Assembly (NCBI GenBank): GCA_965207345.1
Contig: OZ242280.1
Span: 496,001 to 560,000 of the forward strand
DNA from: G965207345 sp965207345
GTDB lineage: Bacteria > Pseudomonadota > Gammaproteobacteria > PS1 > Pseudothioglobaceae
Reading direction: 5' to 3'
Length of the DNA stretch: 64,000 bases
Made by a program: the position numbers and the translations under genes. Under the pieces are notes generated by a model that worked only from the letters and a program-made list of their open reading frames with translations, did no database searches and had not been told where the DNA came from. This document shows, piece after piece, positions 35,884 through 44,687 of this stretch (positions are counted from its first letter, which is position 1; each line of letters starts with the position of its first letter).

Positions 35884-36683
35884 TAGCGATACAACAAAAA
35901 TATAGCAGAAATATGGCAACAAAAAGCGCAGCTGTTTTAATATTGTCAGGGCTAGATCCAAGCGGTGATGCAGGGCTTTGTGTTGATATTAAAACATTTA
36001 ATGCGCATGGCTTAAAGGTGCTACCTATTGCCACAATACTGAGTGTGCAAAATACAAGATCAATACTAAGTATACGTAGCGTACATGGCAAAATAATCAC
36101 ACAGCAAATTAAACACTTGGCAGAAGAATTTACTTTCTTAGTGATTAAAATTGGTTTACTAGGCAATGGCGCACAAATTGAGTGTATTGAGAATGTACTA
36201 AAAAAACTACCTCATGTGCAGGTGGTATTAGATCCAATTATCAAATCAAGCAGCCAAAAAAAACTCCACAACCTAAAAACACTTGCTTTGCTTAAAAAAA
36301 CGCTTATTCGTCGCAGTACTTGTCTAACACCAAATGCATACGAACTTAAAATGCTTGCTCCAAATTTAACAGAAAAAAACGCCGTAGCAAGTCTAGATGT
36401 ACCATGGGTGTTGGTTACTAAAACAGATGTTTCAAATGAAATAATCTATCACCAGTTATATCATAATGCTAAGCTCTTCCAAACCTTTAGTTATGCTAAA
36501 TTAGCGGGTAATTTTCATGGTTCAGGTTGCATCCTAAACAGCGCAATTGCTGCTAATATTGCTAACGGGTTTGACGTTGATATTGCTTGTAGCTTCGCGC
36601 TTAATTACACTTATGACGTCCTAAAACATGCTCAGCAGTTTGGCAAATCGCAAAAACATGTAAAATTAAGGCATATACTGTGA
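35880..36683 (+). CDS. thiD: Hydroxymethylpyrimidine (phosphate) kinase ThiD
   Basis: ThiD phosphorylates the pyrimidine half of thiamine. Its ribokinase-like fold shows LILSGLDPSGDAGLCVDIKTF near residue 20 and VLDPIIKSSS near 119. LTPNAYELKML lies near 150, and the anion hole is FHGSGCILNSAIAA near 218. The last is slightly changed from the usual G-T-G-C. Its ATG overlaps the dsbA stop by four bases and its own stop overlaps the hisC GTG. Some N-terminal residues before LILSG vary between relatives, and a start at the later ATG (residue 12) is possible. Confidence 0.92.
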   Translation: MIAIQQKYSRNMATKSAAVLILSGLDPSGDAGLCVDIKTFNAHGLKVLPIATILSVQNTRSILSIRSVHGKIITQQIKHLAEEFTFLVIKIGLLGNGAQIECIENVLKKLPHVQVVLDPIIKSSSQKKLHNLKTLALLKKTLIRRSTCLTPNAYELKMLAPNLTEKNAVASLDVPWVLVTKTDVSNEIIYHQLYHNAKLFQTFSYAKLAGNFHGSGCILNSAIAANIANGFDVDIACSFALNYTYDVLKHAQQFGKSQKHVKLRHIL

Positions 36684-37759
36684 ACACTTTCATAAAAAAT
36701 TGGCTACGTCCAGAGATTAAAAAACTTAGTGCTTATCAAACGGAGGATCCACCAAAATGTATTAAATTAGACGCTATGGAAAATCCTTATGTTATATCTG
36801 ATGCGCTAAACAAACGCTATCTTTTAAAACTCAAAAATGCTAATCTTAATCGTTATCCTAATATAAACACGCCAAAATTAAAACAAGTTTTAAAGCGTCA
36901 TCTCAACTTAAGCGAAGACAATGATATTCTTTTAGGTAACGGTTCTGATGAATTGATACAGATCCTAGCGCTTGCAGCCTTACCTAACGCCACTATGATG
37001 AGCTTTACGCCTAGTTTCGTAATGTATGAAATTATTGCTAAATTGACCTGTCTTAATTATGTATCTTGCCCACTCGATGCGCATTTTAACATTGATTTAG
37101 ATGGTGCGCTAAATCATATCAAAAAACACAGGCCTCAATTAATTTTCATCGCTTATCCAAATAATCCAACAGGTAATTTATTTAACAAGAATCATATTCA
37201 CCGTATTATTAAAGCAAGTAGCGGGCTTGTTGTATTAGACGAGGCATATGCTGCTTATGCGCACGATAATTTTCTAGGTATACTTAAAAATTATGATAAT
37301 TTACTGATTATGCGCACCATCTCTAAAATTGGACTAGCGGGTCTTAGGTTAGGCTTTTTAATTGGTTCTAAGGACAAAATTTCCGAGCTAAATAAATTAC
37401 GCCTGCCGTATAATATAAATACCCTGACACAAATCAGCGCGCAATTTTTTCTAAGTAATTACGGTGAATTATCAGCACAGATAGCGCGTATTATTAAAAA
37501 TCGCACAGAACTCGTCTCTCTACTAACAAAGCTTAGCATAATCCGAGTATTTAAGTCTGAGGCAAACTTTGTATTGTTTAAGGCTGGAGGTGCGGATAAT
37601 TTATTTCATTATTTGCGCAAAAATGACGTGCTAATTAAAAACTTGTCCGCACAGCAAGGGCTGAAAAATTGCCTTCGGGTAACCGTTGGTACAAGGGCAG
37701 AAAACCATGTTTTTATGGACTTAGTTTATAAGTATTATAATAAATCACAAGCATTATGA
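36680..37759 (+). CDS. hisC: Histidinol-phosphate aminotransferase
   Basis: HisC is a PLP enzyme that converts imidazole-acetol phosphate to histidinol phosphate. KLDAMENPY, LGNGSDELIQILALA, IFIAYPNNPTGNLF and the lysine segment MRTISKIGLAGLRLGF (PLP Lys near residue 219) are characteristic, and ANFVLFKAG follows. Its GTG start overlaps the thiD stop by four bases (GTGA), and its end overlaps the NIF3 ATG. The length of 359 residues is normal. Confidence 0.95.
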   Translation: MNTFIKNWLRPEIKKLSAYQTEDPPKCIKLDAMENPYVISDALNKRYLLKLKNANLNRYPNINTPKLKQVLKRHLNLSEDNDILLGNGSDELIQILALAALPNATMMSFTPSFVMYEIIAKLTCLNYVSCPLDAHFNIDLDGALNHIKKHRPQLIFIAYPNNPTGNLFNKNHIHRIIKASSGLVVLDEAYAAYAHDNFLGILKNYDNLLIMRTISKIGLAGLRLGFLIGSKDKISELNKLRLPYNINTLTQISAQFFLSNYGELSAQIARIIKNRTELVSLLTKLSIIRVFKSEANFVLFKAGGADNLFHYLRKNDVLIKNLSAQQGLKNCLRVTVGTRAENHVFMDLVYKYYNKSQAL

Positions 37760-38499
37760 TTGATCGTAGTAACTTAGCGAATTACTTGGACACATTATTG
37801 GACGTGCATAGCTTCAAAGATTATTGTCCAAATGGTCTGCAAATTGAGGGTCGTAAACATATTAAACGCATAATTAGCGGCGTGAGCGCAAACTTAGCAC
37901 TAATTGAAGTAGCAATTAAAAAAAATGTAGATGCCATTATTTGTCATCACGGACTTTTTTGGAAAAATACGCCGCAGCCAATTACGGGCGCAATGCGTAT
38001 AAAAATTGCGCTTTTACTTGCACAGAAAATTAATTTATTTGCCTACCATCTTCCGCTTGATGCGCACGAGCGCTTGGGCAATAATATTCAACTGGCAAAA
38101 AAATTGGGAATTCATAATGCTAAGCCTATCGCTAATAGTTTCCTTTGGCGGGGAAAATTAAATAGTATTAAAATGCTTGATTTTAAAAAACGCATTGAAA
38201 GCACGCTCCAAAGAAAACCCCTAGTTTGCGGTGCTAAAAAACAAAAACTGGATGACATAGCCTGGTGCACAGGGGCTGCACAAAATTATCTACATCAGGC
38301 AATTACAATTGGTGCTGATGTTTATTTAAGTGGCGAAATATCTGAACAAACCCCCTATACTGCGAGTGAAAATAATATTAGTTACATCAGTGCTGGGCAC
38401 CATGCAACAGAGCGTTATGGTGTTCAAGCTTTATCAGTGCATTTAGTTAAGCGTTTTGATTTAGAACACCAATTTATTGAAATTAATAACACCGTTTAA
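37756..38499 (+). CDS. NIF3 family dinuclear-metal protein (YbgI-like)
   Basis: The protein follows the NIF3/YbgI family. It shows DVHSFKDYCPNGLQIEG, then DAIICHHGLFW (the HH metal ligands, near residue 65), AYHLPLDAHERLGNN and a late SAGHHATERYGVQAL. These residues bind two metal ions in crystal structures of the family. Members carry the label GTP cyclohydrolase 1 type 2 homologue, but their physiological role is not settled. It is the last gene in the folB-to-NIF3 run and overlaps hisC by four bases. Confidence 0.92.
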   Translation: MIDRSNLANYLDTLLDVHSFKDYCPNGLQIEGRKHIKRIISGVSANLALIEVAIKKNVDAIICHHGLFWKNTPQPITGAMRIKIALLLAQKINLFAYHLPLDAHERLGNNIQLAKKLGIHNAKPIANSFLWRGKLNSIKMLDFKKRIESTLQRKPLVCGAKKQKLDDIAWCTGAAQNYLHQAITIGADVYLSGEISEQTPYTASENNISYISAGHHATERYGVQALSVHLVKRFDLEHQFIEINNTV

Positions 38500-38587
38500 C
38501 CCGTAGCAATCCAAACAAAGCATGGTCAATAAATGATTTAGGCTATAATAGAAGCTGTTTTTAGTATGAGTTTACACACCCTATTAT

Positions 38588-39613
38588 ATGGACAAAAAAT
38601 ATAGCGTAGCAGTAGTAGGTGCGACAGGTGCGGTTGGAGAGGCTATTTTAGAAATATTGGCACAAAGAAGTTTTCCGCTGAATGCGCTTTATCCCATTGC
38701 AAGCATTCGCTCTGCTGGTAAAAAAATAAGGCATCAAAACCAAACTTATGTGGTTAGAGATTTAGCAGACTTTGATTTTAGCAAAACAGATATCGCTTTT
38801 TTTTCAGCAGGCAGTTTAGTGTCAGAAAAATATGTTCCTATTGCTACAAAAAAAGGCACTATTGTTATTGATAATACCTCCCATTTTCGCCGTGATGAAG
38901 ATGTGCCACTTGTTATACCCGAGGTGAACGTGCACGCACTTGGCAAGTATAAAAATCGTAATATTATTGCTAACCCTAATTGCTCAACGATTCAAATGCT
39001 TGTCGCACTAAAGCCGATTTATGACGCTGTTGGCATTGTGCGCATTAATGTTGCAACTTATCAAGCGGTATCGGGCTCAGGCAAGCGTGCAATTAACGAG
39101 CTAACTAATCAACTAGTTGCGCTGCTAAATGGCAAAAATGCCCAGCACACAGTATATTCTAAACAAATTGCTTTTAATGTAATCCCTCATATTGATGCGT
39201 TTGAGAGTAACGGCTATACTAAAGAAGAAATGAAAATGGTATGGGAGACGCAAAAAATCTTTGAAGATGAGGCTATTTTAGTCAACCCAACCACAGTTAG
39301 GGTGCCTGTTATTTATGGTCATTCAGAAGCAATTCACATAGAAACAAAGAAAAAAATCAGTGCTGATGAAGCACGTAATTTATTGGCAAAAACAAGTGGT
39401 GTTCGTATTTTGGACACACGTAAAGATGGCGGTTATGCCACGCCATTTAATGAAGCAAGTAACAGAGATGAGGTTTTTGTCAGCCGCATTCGTGAAGATA
39501 TATCATGCGCACAAGGTTTGAATTTATGGGTGGTTGCTGATAATATTAGAAAAGGAGCAGCGCTAAATAGCGTGCAGATTGCCGAAACACTCATCCAAAA
39601 TCATTGGTCATGA
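38588..39613 (+). CDS. asd: Aspartate-semialdehyde dehydrogenase
   Basis: Asd reduces aspartyl phosphate, the branch point to lysine, cell-wall diaminopimelate, methionine and threonine. VAVVGATGAVGEAIL binds NADP. NPNCSTIQ (near residue 131) carries the catalytic Cys, and YQAVSGSGKRA and VPVIYGHSEAI with its catalytic His follow. At 341 residues the length is typical. A TATAAT at 38544-38549 suggests its promoter, with no good -35 box. Its stop overlaps the hisB start (ATGA), so hisB is co-translated. metA and dapD, which use the product, are elsewhere in the window. Confidence 0.96.
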   Translation: MDKKYSVAVVGATGAVGEAILEILAQRSFPLNALYPIASIRSAGKKIRHQNQTYVVRDLADFDFSKTDIAFFSAGSLVSEKYVPIATKKGTIVIDNTSHFRRDEDVPLVIPEVNVHALGKYKNRNIIANPNCSTIQMLVALKPIYDAVGIVRINVATYQAVSGSGKRAINELTNQLVALLNGKNAQHTVYSKQIAFNVIPHIDAFESNGYTKEEMKMVWETQKIFEDEAILVNPTTVRVPVIYGHSEAIHIETKKKISADEARNLLAKTSGVRILDTRKDGGYATPFNEASNRDEVFVSRIREDISCAQGLNLWVVADNIRKGAALNSVQIAETLIQNHWS

Positions 39614-40194
39614 TGATTAATATTAGACGCAAAACCAATGAAACTGATGTGTCCATTGGTATTAATATTAGAGGTAGCGGCAAGGCGGATATTAATACTG
39701 GGGTGACATTTTTGGATCACATGCTGGAACAAGTAGCAAAACACGGTTTAATCGATATGGATATTCATTGCCAAGGGGATACTCACATTGATGACCATCA
39801 CAGCGTTGAGGATGTTGGTATCGCCTTAGGTCAAGCACTAGCGAAAGCAATGAATGACAAAAAAGGGTTAATGCGCTATGGCCATGCATATGTACCGCTT
39901 GATGAGGCTCTCTCACGTGTTGTGCTTGATTTATCTGGCAGGCCAGATTTGTATTATGTAGTTAAATTTAGGCGCGCGCGTATTGGTTCATTTGATGTTG
40001 ATTTATTTTCTGAGTTTTTTCGCGGCTTAGTCAATCATGCGCAAATCACGCTACATATTGACAACCTCAAAGGCAAAAATGCACACCATCAAGCTGAAAC
40101 GATTTTTAAAGCGTTTGGCAAGGCTCTTCGCATGGCGTTTGTAATTGATGACAGGCTTTGTGGCAAAATCGCTTCCACTAAAGGTATTCTGTAA
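39610..40194 (+). CDS. hisB: Imidazoleglycerol-phosphate dehydratase (monofunctional)
   Basis: HisB removes water from imidazole glycerol phosphate, the step after HisF/HisH. Manganese-binding His clusters are plain: TFLDHMLEQVAKHG, THIDDHHSVEDVG and NAHHQAETIFKAF. SRVVLDLSGRP and VDLFSEFF complete the family pattern. It lacks the N-terminal phosphatase domain of the enteric enzyme. ATG codons at 39610 and 39613 are both possible, and I prefer the first, which overlaps the asd stop. hisH follows after 26 bases. Confidence 0.95.
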   Translation: MMINIRRKTNETDVSIGINIRGSGKADINTGVTFLDHMLEQVAKHGLIDMDIHCQGDTHIDDHHSVEDVGIALGQALAKAMNDKKGLMRYGHAYVPLDEALSRVVLDLSGRPDLYYVVKFRRARIGSFDVDLFSEFFRGLVNHAQITLHIDNLKGKNAHHQAETIFKAFGKALRMAFVIDDRLCGKIASTKGIL

Positions 40195-40220
40195 ATTTTA
40201 CGACCAAAAATAACTTTCAA

Positions 40221-40847
40221 ATGACTCAAACTATTGCTATTGTTGATTATGCGATGAGTAATATTTTCTCAGTCAAAAAGGCGCTGGAATATATCGCTCC
40301 GAACGATATTATAATTGTTACACGCCAAAAAGAGCGGTTGCGCTCTGCGGATCGCATTATTTTTCCTGGACAAGGTGCAATGCACGCCTGCATGGATGTT
40401 TTAGTAAAAAATAATTTAACCAAAACTATTATAGAGTGTGCCAAACAAAAACCATTTCTGGGTATTTGCTTGGGGCTACAATTGTTATTTGAGCATAGCG
40501 AAGAAAACAGGGGGACAAGGGGTTTAGGCATGCTTGCTGGAAAAGTTCTTAAATTCCGCAAAAATATTGTCCAAAAAATTCCGCACATGGGTTGGAATAA
40601 CGTCACACAAAAAAAAGCACATCCGCTCTGGCACAATATAGAAGATAACACGCGTTTCTACAGCGTGCACAGCTATTTTGTCAAACCGAAATACGAACAA
40701 CTAACATGTGCAACAACGCACTATGGTATGGAAATTACCTGCGCGGTTTCCAAAGACAAAGTTTTCGCAGTGCAGTTTCATCCAGAAAAGAGCCAAAAAG
40801 ATGGGCTACAACTGCTTAAAAATTTTACGAGGTGGTACCCTGATTAA
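40221..40847 (+). CDS. hisH: Imidazole glycerol phosphate synthase subunit HisH
   Basis: HisH is the glutaminase partner of HisF. It has IAIVDYAMSN at the start, IIFPGQGAMHACM, the nucleophile in PFLGICLGLQLLFEHSEE (Cys near residue 80), IPHMGWNNV, YSVHSYFV, and the His-Glu of the triad in VQFHPEKSQ near 190. The 208-residue length is standard. It is translated just after hisB. HisF lies at 27 kb and hisA is not in the window. Confidence 0.95.
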   Translation: MTQTIAIVDYAMSNIFSVKKALEYIAPNDIIIVTRQKERLRSADRIIFPGQGAMHACMDVLVKNNLTKTIIECAKQKPFLGICLGLQLLFEHSEENRGTRGLGMLAGKVLKFRKNIVQKIPHMGWNNVTQKKAHPLWHNIEDNTRFYSVHSYFVKPKYEQLTCATTHYGMEITCAVSKDKVFAVQFHPEKSQKDGLQLLKNFTRWYPD

Positions 40848-40974
40848 CCACCGCTCTCTCAAGACTAGACAAACTATTTTGCTCATTTTTGCCTTCTCTA
40901 GAAAAACACCCGACAAAAAATACCTTTATTTACAAGCAAGGCTGTTCAAATAAAAAACAAGTAATTAGTCTTTT

Positions 40975-41259
40975 TTATTTTTTACCAGCAAGAGTGCTCA
41001 AAGTACTTGACAAGGTAGCGGCAGTAGATTTCTTAAAATGAACCCTTCCTGCAGATAAGGCAGAAACATCCATGTCATCTAAAATAAATTTCTCTGGAAG
41101 GGTTATGTGCGTAATTTCTTTAGTGTTAACAATTGTCCTAACCTCAACATCATCGCTCAAATCAACATAACCCAATCTTTCTGCATAAGCCTTAGGGTCA
41201 TTTTTAGCCCCTTGTCTAAAATCTCTGTCATACAAATCAGATATATTATCGCCTGTCAT
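40975..41259 (-). CDS. NHLP-type RiPP precursor candidate 4 (orphan, short core)
   Basis: This 94-residue protein shares the leader layout of the 5-6 kb precursors. LYDRDFRQGAKNDPKAYAERLG (9-30) matches their D-x-x-F-R-x-x-x-K-x-x-P-K segment, and EITHITLP (48-55) and DDMDVSALSAG (61-71) match the strand and junction. After a basic spacer (RVHFKK) comes a short tail of four Ser/Thr triplets starting at Thr79, ending AGKK. There is no Cys. An AGGGAG site precedes the ATG, and a TATAAT-like -10 (41296-41301 on the reverse strand) lies upstream with a poor -35. It sits alone between hisH and gcvH, 35 kb from the operon. Confidence 0.62.
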   Translation of the reverse strand: MTGDNISDLYDRDFRQGAKNDPKAYAERLGYVDLSDDVEVRTIVNTKEITHITLPEKFILDDMDVSALSAGRVHFKKSTAATLSSTLSTLAGKK

Positions 41260-41467
41260 TTTTATTCTCCCTTAAATCAAATTATCAACGCCAGCATTAT
41301 ACTACCAAAGCATCTCCGCATATCTATTTTAGTTTCTAAAAAACAAAATAAGTAAGTTGACACAAGGAAGAGAATAGATGATTTAGCGCGCATTAACAAA
41401 TAACGTCGTAAGCCTTGTTTTCGCTATATCATGAATCTAATTTGCTTTTAGTAGTATTAGAATTTAG

Positions 41468-41851
41468 CTATCTAGCTTCTGTCAACAACGATTCATACTC
41501 CTTCGCGGTTATTAGTTTATCCATATTATCTGTTTCAAACTTAACAAGCCAGCCCAATTCAAAACAGTCTTTATTAATAATTTCTGGTTTATCTGCAATA
41601 TCTTTATTTATCGCAATCACCTTTAGACTACAAGGTGCATAGACACTACTTGCCGCCTTAACAGACTCTACAATACAAAATTCCTCTGCATCCTCAAAAG
41701 TTGCGCCAATTTTGGGTAGTTCAACAAAAACCAAGTCGCCCAGCAAAGACTGTGCATAGTCGGTGATTCCAAGTGTATAAGTGCCATCTGCGTTATCTTT
41801 TATCCATTCATGCGTTTTGGTGTATTTTAAATGTTGTTTTATCTCGCTCAT
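41468..41851 (-). CDS. gcvH: Glycine cleavage system H protein
   Basis: GcvH carries the lipoyl arm of the glycine cleavage complex. YTKTHEWIKD starts the fold, ITDYAQSLLGDLVFVELP follows, and the lipoylated Lys lies in IVESVKAASSVYAP near residue 65. The ending GWLVKFE is also typical. The length of 127 residues is normal. A purine-rich AAGGGGG site precedes the ATG, and it follows gcvT by 25 bases in the same direction. The gcvP genes for the decarboxylase are not in the window. Confidence 0.95.
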   Translation of the reverse strand: MSEIKQHLKYTKTHEWIKDNADGTYTLGITDYAQSLLGDLVFVELPKIGATFEDAEEFCIVESVKAASSVYAPCSLKVIAINKDIADKPEIINKDCFELGWLVKFETDNMDKLITAKEYESLLTEAR

Positions 41852-41876
41852 AATGCCCCCTTAATCTGATATAACA

Positions 41877-42959
41877 TTAAACCAAAATTTTACCGAGACG
41901 CACAAATTTTGGTTTGACAATTTTAGCATTTAAATATTTATTGCGCGCTACAACCTGGCAATTACCACTACTGTTTTTCATAATACGTGCTAATGCGATA
42001 GATTTACAAATAGTTGGCGAAAATCCGCCCGATGTAATAACGCCTTCACCTTGATTAGTTTTTAGTTTTTGACCAACACGCATCACGCCTTTATCAAGCA
42101 ATATTAATCCTACTAGCTTTTTATTTACTCCGCTTTTTTTGAGTTTTTCAAATGCACTTCTTCCGATAAAATCACGCGCCTTATCTGCTAAATCAACTGT
42201 CCATGCAAGTCCTGCCTCTAGGGGCGAAATATCTTCGTCCATCTCTTGTCCATAAAGATTTAGTCCTGCTTCAAGTCTAAGCGTATCGCGCGCACCTAAG
42301 CCACATGCTTTGACCCCAGCTTCTAGGAGCATTTTCCAAGTAAAAGGCGCGCTTTTATTGGGCAATATAATCTCTAAGCCGTCCTCACCCGTATAACCTG
42401 TTCTCGCTATAAACAACTCTCCCACTGAGGTAGCAGAAAATAATGGCAAATCTGTCAACATTTCTTCTGTGCCTGGCATAGCAGATTTAAATTTACTGAT
42501 GGCGTTCGGCCCCTGAACAGCAATCATGGCTAAATCATCACGTACTTGCATACTAAGTGCAAAGGGCTGTTTTTTGTTTTTAATCCAGCGCATATTTTTA
42601 TCACGAGTTTTAGCATTAACAATCATACGATAATTTGTATCACTCCCATAATAAACAATTAAATCATCAATAACTCCACCACTATCATTTAACATGCAAC
42701 TATAAAGTGCCTCTCCTTGTTTTGTCAATTTAATAACATCATTAGCAATGAGCGTGCGCATAAAAAATTTTGCCTTGGCGCCTTTTATGTCAATAATTGT
42801 CATATGCGACACATCAAACATGCCGGCATTTGTGCGCACGCTGTGATGTTCTTCTATTTGTGAACCGTAATGAATAGGAAGCTGCCAATTAGCAAAATTT
42901 ACCATATTCGCACCCGCCAAAAGATGCACATCGTAAAGTGCGGTTTTTTTTTGTTCCAT
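41877..42959 (-). CDS. gcvT: Aminomethyltransferase (glycine cleavage T protein)
   Basis: GcvT releases ammonia from the aminomethyl-lipoyl H protein and passes the one-carbon unit to tetrahydrofolate. Landmarks are MVNFANWQLPIHYGSQIEEH, VRTNAGMFDVSHM (with the catalytic Asp), DDLIVYYG, AVQGPNA, RTGYTGEDGLEI and GLGARDTLRLEAGLNLYGQEM. At 360 residues it has normal length. It is first in the gcvT-gcvH unit. I looked for a glycine riboswitch upstream and found too little space. Confidence 0.95.
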   Translation of the reverse strand: MEQKKTALYDVHLLAGANMVNFANWQLPIHYGSQIEEHHSVRTNAGMFDVSHMTIIDIKGAKAKFFMRTLIANDVIKLTKQGEALYSCMLNDSGGVIDDLIVYYGSDTNYRMIVNAKTRDKNMRWIKNKKQPFALSMQVRDDLAMIAVQGPNAISKFKSAMPGTEEMLTDLPLFSATSVGELFIARTGYTGEDGLEIILPNKSAPFTWKMLLEAGVKACGLGARDTLRLEAGLNLYGQEMDEDISPLEAGLAWTVDLADKARDFIGRSAFEKLKKSGVNKKLVGLILLDKGVMRVGQKLKTNQGEGVITSGGFSPTICKSIALARIMKNSSGNCQVVARNKYLNAKIVKPKFVRLGKILV

Positions 42960-43064
42960 AATTGATAATTTTTATCCGTATCTTGTAAAAATAAAATATA
43001 CTAAAAATCAAGCGTGTTTTTCTTCGCAGGCATTTTTAGAGCTAATTTTAAATAATTACAGTCT

Positions 43065-43700
43065 TTAATTTTTATGATAACGCGAAATATAAATCGCCGT
43101 AATTATCATAAATACAATAGTGATGCCTATCGCACCAAATAATTTAAAATTAACCCAAGCATTTTCCGCTTGCTGGGCCATTTGACATAATTCATTTTTG
43201 CATACTAATAATTGCAAATCTAAGGCGCCAGTGCCATAAACGCTGTCTGAGTCAATAAGCTTCGTGCGAAGCCTGAGCGCTTCTAAAGTATAGTAAGCAT
43301 TGACAATTGCGATGAGTGTAAACATACCCCCCCACAACCAACTAATACGTTGCCATATTTTACTCGGCAAATCAATATGTTTTCCTAAAATACGTTCTAT
43401 AAGCGGGCGTTTGCCAATCCACAAACTTGAGATAATAATAAGGGCAAAAATTAAATTAATAATGCTTACTTTCCACATCACAAACTCAGGATCTTTAAAC
43501 CATAAAGTCAAGCCGCCAAAAATAATAATCATAGCCAAAGCAATAATATGCATTTTTTCATAGCGGCCATGCTTTAAACGATGCCAAAACATTTGCAGAA
43601 AAACAGTAGCTATCATTACATAAATAGCAATATAAATGCCATAAAATTTATAGCTGATAAAAAATAGTGCCACAGGCAAAAAATCAATTAGTATCTTCAT
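43065..43700 (-). CDS. yciB: YciB/IspZ family inner-membrane protein (septation protein A)
   Basis: The protein has five to six hydrophobic membrane segments and family phrases LIDFLPVALFFISYKFYGIY and VFLQMFWHRLKHGRYEKM. LTLWFKDPEFVMWK and GKRPLIERILGKHIDLP near residue 95 follow, as does WAWINFK-like NAWVNFKLFGAIG. YciB is linked to cell-envelope synthesis and septation. Relative to most members it has an insertion (about residues 145-175, including two Cys) before the last segment, making it 211 residues. Its ATG overlaps the upstream gene stop by four bases. Confidence 0.88.
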   Translation of the reverse strand: MKILIDFLPVALFFISYKFYGIYIAIYVMIATVFLQMFWHRLKHGRYEKMHIIALAMIIIFGGLTLWFKDPEFVMWKVSIINLIFALIIISSLWIGKRPLIERILGKHIDLPSKIWQRISWLWGGMFTLIAIVNAYYTLEALRLRTKLIDSDSVYGTGALDLQLLVCKNELCQMAQQAENAWVNFKLFGAIGITIVFMIITAIYISRYHKN

Positions 43701-43906
43701 TTTTTAATATGATCAAGTGAACAATAAGGGGTGTTATTTCTGTAAATCGCTTCCTGCTTAGGTATATGCAGCCCACAAGCGTAGCAAGCAACCATTTGCC
43801 CCCCTGTTGCACTAGTTTTAATGCCTCTTCTGCTTGATTTAATCCTCTTAAAAATTATAACCGCCAGCCATAAAATCCCAGCAATTATTAGTAATTTCAG
43901 CATCAA
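43697..43906 (-). CDS. PP0621 family small membrane-anchored zinc-motif protein
   Basis: This 69-residue protein has one N-terminal membrane segment (residues 3-19), a basic linker, and a cytoplasmic metal-binding motif MVACYACGLHIP with Y-C-S-L-D-H-I (Cys41, Cys44, Cys62, His66). This is the pattern of the PP0621 family, whose function is unknown. Two ATG codons begin the frame and either may be used. It is coupled to yciB by a four-base overlap. Confidence 0.78.
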   Translation of the reverse strand: MMLKLLIIAGILWLAVIIFKRIKSSRRGIKTSATGGQMVACYACGLHIPKQEAIYRNNTPYCSLDHIKK

Positions 43907-43981
43907 TTATTCCAACGCATAAAGTTGCAATTTTACCCAAAATAGCAAATAATAATCAGTATAATTATCGCAACTTATAAG

Positions 43982-44069
43982 GCCCGGGTGGTGAAATTGG
44001 TAGACACACAGGACTTAAAATCCTGCGCCTGTTAAAGGCGTGCCGGTTCGACCCCGGCCCTGGGCACCA
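43982..44069 (+). tRNA. tRNA-Leu (anticodon UAA)
   Basis: This is a full cloverleaf with the long variable arm of a class II tRNA. The acceptor stem GCCCGGG pairs with CCTGGGC (one G-U), followed by the discriminator A and an encoded CCA at 44067-44069. The anticodon stem CAGGA/TCCTG encloses the loop CTTAAAA, giving anticodon TAA, which reads UUA and UUG. The T-arm is GCCGG-TTCGACC-CCGGC. UUA is very common in this AT-rich coding sequence, so the tRNA should be heavily used. Confidence 0.97.
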
Positions 44070-44199
44070 ATAACTAGTACTACATCAATACACATTTTTT
44101 ATTTTAAAAAATTAACTTTTAAGACTAATTTTAAATTTATGCTTAGAAAATAGACTTATGCCTGTACCCACTCAATTATTTTACGTTAGCGAGTAGAAA

Positions 44200-44610
44200 A
44201 TGCAAAAAAAAATTATCCAAACTAATAAGGCGCCCGCAGCAATTGGTGCTTATTCACAGGCCGTGTGCGTAACTACGAGTACAAATAAAGACAAAACTAT
44301 TTATTTATCAGGACAAATTCCGCTTGTTGCCAAAACTATGGTTCTCATATCTCAAGAAATAAATGAACAAATACATCAGGTTTTTGAGAATTTATCGGCT
44401 ATATGCATAGCGGCAGGATGTGAATTAAATGATATTGTAAAACTTAATATTTATCTAACTGATTTATCTCACTTTGCGCTGGTCAATAAAATTATGGCAA
44501 AATATTTAAAAAAACCCTACCCAGCGCGTGTTACTGTTGGCGTTAGCGCTCTGCCTAAAGATGCAAAAATTGAAATAGATGCCATAGCAGTATTGACTAC
44601 CAAAAAATAA
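44200..44610 (+). CDS. ridA: RidA family reactive enamine/imine deaminase
   Basis: RidA hydrolyses reactive enamines made by PLP enzymes such as threonine dehydratase. IIQTNKAPAAIGAYSQAV at the start, IYLSGQIPL, NIYLTDLSHFALVN, and the active-site Arg in PYPARVTVGVSALPKDAKIEIDAIA near residue 107 fit the family. At 136 residues it is slightly longer than usual (about 128) because of insertions near residues 26-31 and 46-50. It follows tRNA-Leu. Confidence 0.93.
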   Translation: MQKKIIQTNKAPAAIGAYSQAVCVTTSTNKDKTIYLSGQIPLVAKTMVLISQEINEQIHQVFENLSAICIAAGCELNDIVKLNIYLTDLSHFALVNKIMAKYLKKPYPARVTVGVSALPKDAKIEIDAIAVLTTKK

Positions 44611-44687
44611 ATAGCACACGCTACCTGTTTTGTTCGCTTAAAAAACAGCTTACAAGAATGTTTTTATGAATTATAAAAACTAAAGTT

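Noticed and set aside
40952..40976. Bidirectional terminator between hisH and the orphan precursor
   Set aside because: The A- and T-runs flank only an imperfect, AT-only pairing; too weak to call.
42960..43064. Glycine riboswitch upstream of gcvT
   Set aside because: The gap is about 100 bases and shows no tandem aptamer-like structure.
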